In this document: piece by piece, positions 1 to 8,652 of the stretch
How the letters are laid out: each line of letters starts with the position of its first letter
Position numbering within the stretch: the stretch's first letter is position 1
From: an uncultured Methanomassiliicoccales archaeon
Lineage (GTDB): Archaea; Thermoplasmatota; Thermoplasmata; Methanomassiliicoccales; Methanomethylophilaceae
Length of the DNA: 64,000 nucleotides
Assembly (NCBI GenBank): GCA_959597175.1
Contig: CAUFXM010000001.1
Location: 186,001 to 250,000 of the forward strand
Reading direction: 5' to 3'
Program-made: the position numbers and the translations under genes
The notes under the pieces: model-generated
The model's database searches: none
What the model was told of the DNA's origin: nothing
What the model saw: the letters and a program-made list of their open reading frames with translations, nothing else

Positions 1-345
1 CAGCGCCGTCTCCACCGCTGGTATGAAACCATCCAAGGTGAGATAGAAGACGCACGATGCGGCGGCAACGAAAACCATCAGGACCCAATATTGGATCATG
101 AGGCCGAACACGCGCTTCTGGAGGAAGGTCCCCATATACCCCTTCTTCCGCGTGAGACTGAGCTCGAGCCCATACCCCGACATGAAGAAGAATACCGCCA
201 CTGCTGTATGACCTACATCCGGGAACGGGAACCCGAACACCAGCGCGGCATGGAATATGAATATCAGAGACACAAGCAGGAATCTGATCTTCATCGTGTC
301 GCGATAGGGGAGAATCCCGCTCTGTCTTTCCTCCAAGACACCCAT
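1..345 (-). CDS. Acyltransferase-3-like membrane protein (3' end outside window)
   Basis: The gene reads leftward out of the window, so only the first 115 codons are present. After a short cytoplasmic start comes a hydrophobic helix, then the motif FFFMSGYGLELS, basic residues and a second hydrophobic stretch. This N-terminal pattern is typical of acyltransferase-3 (OafA-like) integral membrane enzymes, which acylate surface sugars or lipids. The catalytic region is not visible, so the substrate is unknown. The ATG at 345 is supported by an A+T box at 366-376, about 28 bases upstream, which suggests a leaderless transcript. A later ATG (codon 18, MKIRFLL) is an alternative start. Confidence 0.6.
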   Translation of the reverse strand, partial: MGVLEERQSGILPYRDTMKIRFLLVSLIFIFHAALVFGFPFPDVGHTAVAVFFFMSGYGLELSLTRKKGYMGTFLQKRVFGLMIQYWVLMVFVAAASCVFYLTLDGFIPAVETAL

Positions 346-520
346 ATCAATACAACGCTCTAAACTTTATTAAATAATATCAGAAGCGGGAATCATTTCC
401 AGCAAGTGATGTCAAAACAAACGTACGCGTATGGGTGGAGATCATTCAATTGATGCAGATGATCTTAGTTTTTTAATTAAAACAAGCTATTTGCTAAAAT
501 AATAATGATTTACATCCACT

Positions 521-536
521 ACTTCAATATTGAAGT
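521..536. repeat. 16-bp perfect palindrome
   Basis: ACTTCAATATTGAAGT reads the same on both strands. It sits in the AT-rich spacer and could be a protein-binding site, but no partner gene is apparent. Confidence 0.6.
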
Positions 537-577
537 CGTTGCTGCACAACTGTAGTCAAATCCACGAGTCCAGTCGG

Positions 578-592
578 AATCACACGTTTCTG
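578..592 (+). repeat. 15-bp direct repeat, copy 1
   Basis: AATCACACGTTTCTG occurs here and again, same strand, at 1482-1496. The flanks are not clearly related. It may be a remnant of a duplicated element. Confidence 0.6.
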
Positions 593-1481
593 AGAGAGGT
601 ATGATCCAAATAATATTCCTGACCCTATGAATCTTGAAACAGGAGGATGACTCGGAATACACGCAGGAACATCATACACGATTTACTGAAGTCAATCCAG
701 AAAAAGATGACACCGGCTTTCCCGACAGCCTGACTGGAAGCGGATCCCATCTCAGATTTATGCTCAGGAGATTTGGAATTAAATACTGTTAAAAAACGAT
801 GCCTTTGTTACCGAACCTTGTCCATCCCGAAGACCATGTATGGATAACAGGCAGTTGGATTGATTGTTACGATACTCGGTTATCAAAGCCTGGGGAAACC
901 AAGAATCACCTAGTTCAGGACAGCTGACTCTGATCATCTATACATATTATTAATTTAGTTGAAAACATAACTTAATTGATTTTTAATGCATTATTAAATT
1001 TCACCTGGTTTGCAGCAATCAAAGATATGTTTAACTCATCCGTGTGGATTCTATCATTATCTGTATTATCTAGTGATGATGTTTCAATGATTGAAAAGTA
1101 TAGTTTGTTACTTTACTTATTGAAATAATTTACATCTATCTATTTGCATCGGATGATTGAAGAAAATCCGCATTATTCAGAACCGCCCACGTATCCCTGG
1201 CGTTTTATGGATACAACATACCATGCATTGATCTAGAGACTTAGCAGATTGCCAATTATAACGTTTCAGACATTTTTTGCCTAAATCAATCACTGTGTTG
1301 ATTATTATATCAAATATAGATATAAGCTAAATTAATCCTATATAATGGAAATACTCTGCAACTTCAATCAAAATTCAGAGCATTAACTCCGAATTACCTG
1401 GATTCGATGGATTCGCATCGTTTTCTACAGTAATTATCATATTCATTGGAGTCCTGTAAGAATCGTAGAAAAAACACCCGA

Positions 1482-1496
1482 AATCACACGTTTCTG
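1482..1496 (+). repeat. 15-bp direct repeat, copy 2
   Basis: Exact second copy of the 15-mer at 578-592, about 0.9 kb away in the same non-coding stretch. Confidence 0.6.
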
Positions 1497-1695
1497 TGTG
1501 GAAAAACGACCCCGGAGATCCAAATTAAGTTGATATCCGGGAGACCGTCGTGGACAGAGAAGTGCTTTAAAATCGATGAAATTTCATTATTTCACTCTGA
1601 ATCATCATTTTCCGACCAATTTCATGATAATAATGTATTTTACACCTATTCTTGAAGATTTTCATTAATATTTCACTAATACAATATTATTTTAT

Positions 1696-1806
1696 TTGAT
1701 TAAGCTATTAGATAAATTAATTTCAATCAGTTACTTCAATCAAGAAGACACGACGCATATATGCAAAAATAATAATTGATAAAGCTATTAACTAAATTAA
1801 TTCAAT
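1696..1806 (+). repeat. Imperfect ~31-bp direct repeat pair
   Basis: The segments at 1696-1727 and 1776-1806 are alike: both start TTGAT, contain AAGCTATTA and AAATTAATT, and end TCAAT. The copies are offset by 80 bases. A more diverged relative lies near 483-505 (AAGCTATTTGCTAAAATAAT). Confidence 0.6.
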
Positions 1807-2381
1807 TATAAAAAGAACCTCCAAGGATGCAAGCAAACAGCATCATTTGGTAGCTTAATTTGAAGAAACATCCAAATAGTGTAGAATCAACCGAGAATCT
1901 ACATTAACTCATTAATCGTTCCATAATAAGTATGTAATACGTGATCTGAAGATAATCTATTAAAAAGAATGTATATAAAGATATCAACTTAATTTTATAT
2001 GATACAATCGAATTCAATCATATTTATCCCGCAAGAACCTCCGATGTCAGAAACTTCCTGACACGACGGAAAAGCAGTAGAGGGGATTCGACTGGGGACC
2101 GAGCCTCCGACCTTTGATACTGATCCCGGATGAACCATCATATGAACTGGTCCTGGTCGAGGGATCAAGAACCAGATAGTACGCTTCCCTGTCTGCAGGT
2201 GGTTGTCGTTCCCACCGATCATTACTCCTGACAGATCAGTCCGTTCGCAGTGATCTCACCCACCTGCATGACGTCCGTCACCATCGTATTGCCGCCGTGT
2301 TCTAATCCGATGGAATGGATTGGAATAAACAAGTTCCGAACTCAAGTTATCGACACCTGCCGCCGATGGAGCCTGCCATAC

Positions 2382-2424
2382 GAAAAAAAGAAGAGATAAG
2401 AGGGTCGGAGATGGTCTCCGACCC
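2382..2424 (-). terminator. Hairpin plus T-rich tail after the secreted protein gene
   Basis: A perfect 10-bp stem (2402-2411 with 2415-2424, 3-base loop) is followed on the minus strand by a pyrimidine-rich tract with a run of seven T. It lies 19 bases past the stop codon at 2443. Confidence 0.75.
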
Positions 2425-2442
2425 GGTGTTTTCCCAAAATGA

Positions 2443-3870
2443 TCAGACGCTGTAGGTGTAGACCGTGTGTGTCTGTCCGTGGGCATCCGGCACGTAGGTC
2501 TCGGCGATTAGATAGTACGTGCCGTTGTATATGGTGTAGTACTGGGAGCCGCCATATGAGTATACCGAACAGAGCTCCCCGTTGGATGTCCATGCGTATT
2601 CGACGAACTCCATGTGATCGATGCGGCTCTGGGTGAGCGAGAACTGGTCGGCGTACTCCTCAATGCCCATGTTCCTAATGGACCCGCTGCTGTACAGTAC
2701 CACGACCGTGTCGTTGGTGACATTGAACACGGTCATGGTTGATGAGAAGGAAAAACCGTACGAGAAGGTCATGTCGACCTCCACGACGTCGCCTACCGTT
2801 ATCGCGAACCCGCTGCTGGAAACCACCGTCCTGCCGTTCTCATCTGTCGGGGGATCCGGTTCGGGTCCGAGCAGCGACGTACCGGTCAGGTAGTAGAACA
2901 CAGGCTCCGCAGAATCGCTTATCAGACCGATCATGTAGACCACTCCGGTCTCGGAATCCGCCCAGAACAGCACTGTCCCGGCAGAACCGATGTCGAAGAT
3001 CCCCTCGTAGGAATCGTACATGTAGATGGTGCAGTCCTTTGGTCCGAAGCTGGAGTCTATAGTCTCATGGTCCAACTCGATTCTGCTTTCGTCGTATCTG
3101 ACCAGCGACAGATAGGACTCCACAGGAATCTGGTTCATCCCATCCTGGTATATCCATAGGGTGTCACCCGTGACAGCGGAGACTGAATAGCTCAGGATGT
3201 CGCGATACCCCTCACTGTAGACCGAGAACTCCACGTAGTCCCCTGCGACGACGTTCTCCCTGATGGTGTCATCGAGAGCAGCCGCCTCAGGAACGACTGC
3301 ATCGTCCGGACGTGTCTCGGAAAGCATGTTGGTATCGGATAACGTGGTTGAGATGAACGATGTCCCGGACCCGTCGGAGACGACAGTCTCCGACCTGACG
3401 ATCACGTTGCTCCCGACGGGGATCCAGCTGTAGACATGGCAGAGGGTGTCGTCGTCAAGGTCCACCCATACGAGGTAGACCATGCATTCCCTCGAGCCAT
3501 CGAGCGTGTCGATGGATTCTGTCCTCTGGTAATCGCCCAGGAGTTCCGTATCCTGAACGATCAGGGCCGACAGGAACGTCTCCCGTGACTCCGTCACCGT
3601 GTCCGTGATGGAACCGTCGCTGTAGCTGTAAACGATGCTGCCATCGGTGACTTCGAGGACGGTCACTGTGATGGCGGACGTTCCTTTGAGCTGTCCGTCT
3701 GTGTACTGCGCGGTGTCGAAGGTGTAAGAATCCCCGACCTCTACGGTCGAATCGATGAACATCCCGTCCGCACCATCGTCCCCTGATTCACGGAGGAAGG
3801 TGAAGAGTGCGGCCAGCAGCACGACCACCGCCACGACCGCGATGATTGCCGTGTTCTTCTTCGAAGGCAT
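2443..3870 (-). CDS. Membrane-anchored secreted protein with three repeated modules
   Basis: Product of 475 residues. A short basic N-terminus (MPSKK) is followed by one hydrophobic helix (residues about 6-25), then a long acidic, Thr/Ser/Tyr-rich extracellular part. This part has three related modules, each opening with a V/A-G-D-x-(V/Y) motif at residues of about 45, 210 and 365. A YYLTGTSLLG segment lies between modules two and three. The protein at 7057-8589 has the same layout and shares several segments, so the two are paralogues. The open frame extends upstream to 3984, but the ATG at 3870 begins the signal anchor and has a TATA-like box 27 bases upstream. No enzymatic motif is visible; a surface role is inferred. 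Confidence 0.8.
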   Translation of the reverse strand: MPSKKNTAIIAVVAVVVLLAALFTFLRESGDDGADGMFIDSTVEVGDSYTFDTAQYTDGQLKGTSAITVTVLEVTDGSIVYSYSDGSITDTVTESRETFLSALIVQDTELLGDYQRTESIDTLDGSRECMVYLVWVDLDDDTLCHVYSWIPVGSNVIVRSETVVSDGSGTSFISTTLSDTNMLSETRPDDAVVPEAAALDDTIRENVVAGDYVEFSVYSEGYRDILSYSVSAVTGDTLWIYQDGMNQIPVESYLSLVRYDESRIELDHETIDSSFGPKDCTIYMYDSYEGIFDIGSAGTVLFWADSETGVVYMIGLISDSAEPVFYYLTGTSLLGPEPDPPTDENGRTVVSSSGFAITVGDVVEVDMTFSYGFSFSSTMTVFNVTNDTVVVLYSSGSIRNMGIEEYADQFSLTQSRIDHMEFVEYAWTSNGELCSVYSYGGSQYYTIYNGTYYLIAETYVPDAHGQTHTVYTYSV

Positions 3871-3892
3871 GTATGAACATCGCAGTCCTTCG

Positions 3893-3901
3893 GTTATAAC
3901 T
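3893..3901 (-). promoter_or_regulatory. TATA box for 2443-3870
   Basis: GTTATAACC on the minus strand is centred 27 bases upstream of the ATG at 3870. Transcription would start at or next to the start codon. Confidence 0.55.
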
Positions 3902-3914
3902 GTGTCGAGGATCG

Positions 3915-4373
3915 TCATGAAGGGCTGAATATCCGTTCGAACTCCCTCCTCACGGCATCGTCGAGGAAATCCGCCCTCATCCAATTCATGATGAACCTGC
4001 GGATCCTTCCCAGATCGAACCTCCCGTCCGGGAAGCTGTCGAACCTGGCGAAGTACAGCGTATCCGGATCGGATGGTCTTCCGCCTACCCCCAGCACAAG
4101 GAACGCGGGACGGTCGTCATGGTCGGTCACCCATCTGCGCATCCCCATCGTCTTCGGGAATATCGAGATGCGGCCATCCTCCACATCATCTGTGAAGTAG
4201 CACAGGACGGTGAGAACCCACTCGTCCTCATCCATCAGGACGATGTCGGGCTCGAACGGGTCGTGCGAGGGGTTGCGGTCGAGGACCTCGTAACCCGCCT
4301 CCTCGAATAGGGCGCATACGATCTCCTCGAACTCCTCCTGTTCGGGACCTATGTCGCAGGGAACCTCCCTCAT
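3915..4373 (-). CDS. Hypothetical protein, possible degenerate restriction-endonuclease fold
   Basis: 152 residues, acidic, soluble. The order helix (EEFEEIVCALFEEAGYEV), then EPDIVLM, then a strand WVLTVLCYF resembles the core of Mrr/YraN-like PD-(D/E)xK nucleases. However, the position where the catalytic E-x-K is expected reads LCYF, so activity is doubtful. A weak TATA-like GGTTAAGA lies about 26 bases upstream of the ATG at 4373. It ends 45 bases before the start of the secreted protein gene on the same strand and might be co-transcribed with it. No family is recognised with confidence. Confidence 0.6.
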   Translation of the reverse strand: MREVPCDIGPEQEEFEEIVCALFEEAGYEVLDRNPSHDPFEPDIVLMDEDEWVLTVLCYFTDDVEDGRISIFPKTMGMRRWVTDHDDRPAFLVLGVGGRPSDPDTLYFARFDSFPDGRFDLGRIRRFIMNWMRADFLDDAVRREFERIFSPS

Positions 4374-4552
4374 GGAGCGTAATCCGTCAGGGTCATCTTA
4401 ACCTTGAGCTTCATCATTCTTGTATTATATGAAAAAATTAAGCTGGAAACGTTATCTGAATATATATTTCTTCATTGTTATATAACAAGTATGGATTGAC
4501 AGCCCGTGATGGCGAATCGACAGGGTTATCCCATTGTCGCTGATTCCCTTTC

Positions 4553-5197
4553 ATGGACCTCCGCCTGGTGATCTTCGACATGGACGGTACGCTGGCCGAC
4601 ACATCCCCCGGAATCCTGGAATCGTACCGCTACGTGGCGGATGCCCTGGGAAGGCCCCGCCCTGATGACGAGGAGATGTACTCAAGGATGGGCGGTTCCC
4701 TGCATGAGAACATCGCCAGGATATACGATCTGGAAGGAGAAGACGTCCAGAGTGCCGTGGACGCATACAGGGAGTTCTACGGCAGGGAGGGTTTCCTGAT
4801 GTCGGTGCTCTATCCCGGCATGCCGGAGCTTCTGGATTCGCTCAGGGAACGCGGGATCATGCTGTCGGTCGCCACCATGAAGGTCCAGCAATACGCCGAG
4901 CTCCAAGTGGAGCACTGGGGCCTGCAGGGAATGTTCCAGTCGGTGAACGGAAGCGATGCGCTTGGGACCCTTAGCAAGACCGATATGATAGACAGGGCGC
5001 TCTACAGCGCCGATGTGTCGCCTGAGGAGGCGGTGATGGTGGGCGACACCACCAACGACCTCCTTGGAGCGAAGAATAGCGGCGTCCCGTTCGTGGGCGT
5101 TACCTACGGGTACGGTCTGACCGAGGGGATGTGCGAGGGCCTCGGCGTGCCTCACGCCGATTCCCCCGCGGGGATCCTCAGGCTGTTCTTCCCATGA
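4553..5197 (+). CDS. HAD-superfamily phosphatase (phosphoglycolate-phosphatase-like)
   Basis: 214 residues with all four HAD motifs. Motif I is DMDGTLAD near residue 9, with the nucleophilic Asp. A helical cap domain spans about residues 20-80. Motif II is the Thr in SVATMK, motif III the Lys in LSKTDM, and motif IV is GDTTND. The length and cap type fit Gph/PGP-like phosphatases that remove phosphate from small metabolites; the substrate cannot be told. TATA-like boxes lie at 4460-4468 and 4477-4486, with a weaker one (GGTTATCC) about 26 bases upstream. The last 20 bases overlap the end of the convergent coiled-coil gene. Confidence 0.88.
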   Translation: MDLRLVIFDMDGTLADTSPGILESYRYVADALGRPRPDDEEMYSRMGGSLHENIARIYDLEGEDVQSAVDAYREFYGREGFLMSVLYPGMPELLDSLRERGIMLSVATMKVQQYAELQVEHWGLQGMFQSVNGSDALGTLSKTDMIDRALYSADVSPEEAVMVGDTTNDLLGAKNSGVPFVGVTYGYGLTEGMCEGLGVPHADSPAGILRLFFP

Positions 5198-6968
5198 AGG
5201 GCATGTATCTGCTGGATATCACGTCGTGGACATGCGCCATGATCTCCACGTACCTGTCCTCGAGCCTCCTCTCCTCAGGTGTGAGCGAGGAGAGGTAGAT
5301 CCTCTGGAACCTGGTCTCCGGAGCATCCTCCAGGATGTCGAGGACGCTGCGGAACCCGTTCACGATGCTGTCGAAGTCGTGGCAGTCGATGGCTGCCAGG
5401 TCCCTGCATATCTCCTCGTCCACCTTCAGGAACGTCACTATGTCGTCGCAGACGTCCTCCCTCATGCTCCCGTCCATGGACCTGTCGATGAACTCGTCGG
5501 TCTTGCGGTCCTTCATAGCGGCGATCTTCCCGAGGTCCTCGATGTCCTGTTCGCTGAGGACGCGGTCGACGACAGGCTGGTCGGAGGAGGGACCAGGCTC
5601 CTCTGCCGGCGGCTGCACGCTTCCCTCGTCCGCGACCGGCGCCATGGGTTCCGGGGGCTCGGATATGATGTAGTCGCGTTCGGCGATGGCCTCGTCGCGT
5701 GCCGACTCCGCCTCCGCAAGGGCCTCCTTGCAGTAGTCAAGCTCAGCGGACAGGCCCTCGTTCCTCTCACGGACGGCGCGCAGCTCGTCCCTGACCGAGG
5801 CCAACGCTTCCTTCAGGGATCCCACGTCCTCCTGACAGGACCTCAGGACATCTGCCTCGGACTCCAGGCGGTCCCTCTCGGACCTGAGGGACGAGCAGCC
5901 CTCCTGGAGCAGGGACACCTGGCCGGTCAGAGAGCGGTTCTCCTCGGCGAGGGACGCGGCCGCGGACTCCGACTCCGAGAGCCTCCTCCCGGAATCCTCG
6001 AGCTCGGACTCCAGGGCACCGATGCGCTCCCGGGCGGAATCGAGCTCGGAACGGACCGAGTCCCTCTCCGACGTTAGCTGGTTGTTGGCCTCGCGGAGCT
6101 TTGCCACGACGTTCCCCAGGGCCTGTGCCTGCGCCTGGGATGCCAGTGCATCGTCCATCCTGGAACGGAGGTCGTCGATGGTGGAGCGTAGTTCGCTCTC
6201 GGAGGATTCGTGCTCGGCGGATGCCCTCTCGGCATCGGCGCGGATCCTCTCTATGGTGCCGGACAGGTCGGAGTTGGTCTCCCTCAGGTTTGCCAGCTCG
6301 GCGCGGAGCCCTTCGGCTTCCTCCGCGGATGACGCCATACCCTCCATCGCGGACCTCAGCTCCCTCCTCTCGCTGTCGGCCTCCTCGAGACCGGATTCGA
6401 CCTCCCTGAGCTTCGCCTCGGACGCACCCAGGCGGTTCTCCAGGGCCTCCGCCCTGGACCTGAGATCTGCGTTCTCTGCGGACAGGCTGTCGTTAGACGA
6501 CCTGAGGGCCGTGATCTCGGCCCTGGACTCGTTGAGTTCCGACAGGACGTTGTGGAAGGCGTCCCTCAATCCGTCCAGCTCCCATCTCATCGCCTCCGCG
6601 TCCGGGCCGACGGCCCTCTCCGATACAATGGATTCCACGGCGTCCGAGATGAGTCTCCTGACGTACTCCAGGTCGTTGCCGTCCTCGGATGGCTCGGACT
6701 TCAAGGCGTTGAACGCATCCTCGTCCGCCCTCTCGCCCGGCGAGAGCCTGGAGAGATACTCCTCCCGGGTGATTGGTTCGAGCTCCACCTCCGCCTCGCC
6801 GCAAGTGTCCAGAAGGGTGTCGCAGGCGTCGATGTCGTCACCGAGAGACACTATGATGTCTATGTAATCGTCGATCCTGTCGGCATCGATCTTCGCCATC
6901 GATGCGAATATCAGGATCTCGTTCAGCTTCCTATCCCTCACTCTCGAAACGAGCGATGCATCCCACAT
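5178..6968 (-). CDS. Long coiled-coil protein with the same domain at both ends
   Basis: 596 residues. Residues of about 110-420 are an almost uninterrupted Glu/Arg/Leu/Ser/Ala-rich heptad pattern, predicting a long coiled coil like SMC arms, followed by a Pro/Glu-rich linker (about 440-470). The two ends look homologous. The N-terminal region has DRKLNEI, then YIDIIVSLGDDIDACD, then YLSRLSPGER. The C-terminal region has DRKTDEF, then DIVTFLKVDEEICRD, then YLSSLTPEER. No ATPase motif is present, so it is not an SMC protein. The ATG at 6968 has a good TATA box 28 bases upstream. I know no named family; a tether, scaffold or filament role is only a guess. Confidence 0.8.
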   Translation of the reverse strand: MWDASLVSRVRDRKLNEILIFASMAKIDADRIDDYIDIIVSLGDDIDACDTLLDTCGEAEVELEPITREEYLSRLSPGERADEDAFNALKSEPSEDGNDLEYVRRLISDAVESIVSERAVGPDAEAMRWELDGLRDAFHNVLSELNESRAEITALRSSNDSLSAENADLRSRAEALENRLGASEAKLREVESGLEEADSERRELRSAMEGMASSAEEAEGLRAELANLRETNSDLSGTIERIRADAERASAEHESSESELRSTIDDLRSRMDDALASQAQAQALGNVVAKLREANNQLTSERDSVRSELDSARERIGALESELEDSGRRLSESESAAASLAEENRSLTGQVSLLQEGCSSLRSERDRLESEADVLRSCQEDVGSLKEALASVRDELRAVRERNEGLSAELDYCKEALAEAESARDEAIAERDYIISEPPEPMAPVADEGSVQPPAEEPGPSSDQPVVDRVLSEQDIEDLGKIAAMKDRKTDEFIDRSMDGSMREDVCDDIVTFLKVDEEICRDLAAIDCHDFDSIVNGFRSVLDILEDAPETRFQRIYLSSLTPEERRLEDRYVEIMAHVHDVISSRYMPFMGRTA

Positions 6969-6990
6969 GATTGTGAATGCGGGAACAGAG

Positions 6991-6999
6991 TTATAAATA
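6991..6999 (-). promoter_or_regulatory. TATA box for the coiled-coil gene
   Basis: TATTTATAA on the minus strand is centred about 27 bases upstream of the ATG at 6968, so the message is probably leaderless. Confidence 0.6.
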
Positions 7000-7011
7000 T
7001 CATGAAGAAGG

Positions 7012-7031
7012 GCCGACCCCAGAGGGCCGGC
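7012..7031 (-). terminator. Hairpin after the second triple-module protein gene
   Basis: An 8-bp stem with one G-U pair and a 4-base loop, 25 bases past the stop at 7057, followed by a short pyrimidine stretch. Confidence 0.55.
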
Positions 7032-7056
7032 TTGTTTGATCTTCCTCTGGAAGGGG

Positions 7057-8589
7057 TCAGATTAGCGAGGTGACGCCCAGCTCGATCAGGGTCTCGTAGT
7101 CGTTCCTGTCGTCCTGCTCCTGCCAGACGATGTAGTTGGAACCGTACTGCTGGACCCACATCCTGTCGTCGTCTCTCTGCTCCTGCCATATCTGGCAGGT
7201 CACTCCGCTGATCTCTCCGGTCTCACCGGTGTTCGTCCATCCCCTGCTGAGCTGCTCGGAGGTCACCATGATCTTACCGAGGAACTCGTTGGCGGACATC
7301 CTCTCCACCTCGGACTCGCGGCCGTCGGTCTCCCTGACGGTCAGGCGGTCGCCGTCGATGGCGATGATCTCGTACCTCTCGTCGTCCCAGTCATCGTCTT
7401 CCTCGATGACGAAGTAGTCCCCGACCTGGAGCTCGACCCCGAACCTGTTGCTGCTGGTGGTCGGAGTGTCCGGTTCCACGGGGACCTGGCTGCCGGAGGA
7501 CTCGGAGAACAGAGACGTGCCGGTGAGGTAGTAGGACTCGACGTCGTCGTGCCAGTCGTCCCAGCGGTCGTCATCGTCGTAGTAGTCGTCCTGGCTCTCG
7601 ATCTTGTAGATCACGTTGTTGTCCGAGGACGCCCAGACCACGATCCTGTCCTCCCAGTCGGCGTCGATGATGTCGCCGAACCCCCAGTCCATCTCGTAGA
7701 CGTTGCATGCGATGTTTCCGAATGCTGTGGATATCGTCTCGGTGTCGACCTGGGTGCCTCCGCCGGAGTAGAGGACCAGCGAGAGGAACCGGTCAACCGT
7801 GGTGCGCCCTCCGTCATCATCATCTCCGTACTCACGGTAGTAAACCGAATCTCCGGTAATCTGTGTGATGACGATCCCCTCTATGTCGCGGTCTCCATCA
7901 TCGTCGTACTTGGTGAACTCGATGTAATCGTTCACCTGCAGGTCCGTTCTGATGTCCCCATCCGTGGAAATCGCGGGGGGTTCCACCGCGGTGCCCTGTC
8001 CCTGGCCGATCATGTTGGTGTCCACCAGGGTGGTCCTGAATGTCTCGGAGGTCGCGTTGCTGTAGACGATGATCTCCGTCTGGTAGATGACGTTGGTCCC
8101 CACGCCGATCCAGTCGTATGTGGTGACCTCGGTGGCCCCTCCCACGTTCTGCTGGTCCATGTAGACCATGCATTCGATCGCGTTCCCGCCGTAGTTGATA
8201 GTGTCGTTCCTCTGGTACTGCCCGATGAACGACTGGTCGATGACGCTGACGTTGTCCAGGAAGTCCTGGGCCGTCATGGTCTCCTGGGTCGTACCGGCAG
8301 ATGTCTCGACGGTCACATCGATGGTCCCCGACCGGTCGTCGATCCCGGTGACGGTGTACTTCGTCTCATCGGATGCGATGGCGCTGGCCAGGGTGTACGT
8401 CGAGCTCTGGCTGGTGTTCTGGGTGGAGGAGATGGTGTAGTAATCGCCCACCTCCAGGTCGGTTCCGATTCCGTTTGCCGAACTTCCCCTATCGTTCCCG
8501 TCGTTGTCGCTGAACACAGCATATGCTGCTGCGGCAATGACCACTACGGCGACGACGGCGACAGCTGCTAGCATGGTCTTCGTTGCCAT
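7057..8589 (-). CDS. Membrane-anchored secreted protein with three repeated modules (paralogue of 2443-3870)
   Basis: 510 residues. The start MATKTM is followed by a hydrophobic anchor (about 7-27), then a strongly acidic extracellular part with Asp-rich stretches (DDDD, DDWDD). Three modules each begin with a G/N-D-Y motif (LEVGDYYT near 46, LQVNDYIEF near 215, LQVGDYFVIEE near 375). Segments shared with the paralogue include a YQR...I...ECMVY block, an SLxxTNM-type block and YYLTGTSLF. The Asp-rich stretches could bind cations but no defined motif is present. The ATG at 8589 has a TATA box 26 bases upstream. Function is unknown; a cell-surface location is inferred. Confidence 0.8.
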   Translation of the reverse strand: MATKTMLAAVAVVAVVVIAAAAYAVFSDNDGNDRGSSANGIGTDLEVGDYYTISSTQNTSQSSTYTLASAIASDETKYTVTGIDDRSGTIDVTVETSAGTTQETMTAQDFLDNVSVIDQSFIGQYQRNDTINYGGNAIECMVYMDQQNVGGATEVTTYDWIGVGTNVIYQTEIIVYSNATSETFRTTLVDTNMIGQGQGTAVEPPAISTDGDIRTDLQVNDYIEFTKYDDDGDRDIEGIVITQITGDSVYYREYGDDDDGGRTTVDRFLSLVLYSGGGTQVDTETISTAFGNIACNVYEMDWGFGDIIDADWEDRIVVWASSDNNVIYKIESQDDYYDDDDRWDDWHDDVESYYLTGTSLFSESSGSQVPVEPDTPTTSSNRFGVELQVGDYFVIEEDDDWDDERYEIIAIDGDRLTVRETDGRESEVERMSANEFLGKIMVTSEQLSRGWTNTGETGEISGVTCQIWQEQRDDDRMWVQQYGSNYIVWQEQDDRNDYETLIELGVTSLI

Positions 8590-8609
8590 GGTTAGCCGAT
8601 TCGAACTAT

Positions 8610-8618
8610 CATATATAA
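8610..8618 (-). promoter_or_regulatory. TATA box for 7057-8589
   Basis: TTATATATG (minus strand) is centred about 25 bases upstream of the start codon; a leaderless transcript is likely. Confidence 0.6.
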
Positions 8619-8652
8619 AGAGAATTTAAAAACTACAGAATTTAAATGATGG

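Larger units (their letters stand above)
364..2381. other. Long AT-rich non-coding stretch
   Basis: About 2 kb without a convincing gene. Its first 1.6 kb is far richer in A+T than the GC-rich genes around it and contains short degenerate repeats and palindromes, listed separately. The segment from about 2040 to 2380 is closer to genomic composition but I recognise no protein or RNA in it. Small open frames here have no start signal or family resemblance that I can see. Confidence 0.7.

Noticed and set aside
1446..1655. 69-codon plus-strand frame overlapping the 15-mer repeat
   Set aside because: Its composition changes along the frame and no start signal is visible; kept only as part of the repeat region.
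1995..2222. 75-codon minus-strand frame in the non-coding stretch
   Set aside because: No family resemblance, no promoter or ribosome site, and low-complexity composition.
5226..6867. Long plus-strand frames opposite the coiled-coil gene
   Set aside because: They are Ser/Arg/Leu-rich mirror images of the repetitive coiled-coil coding strand.
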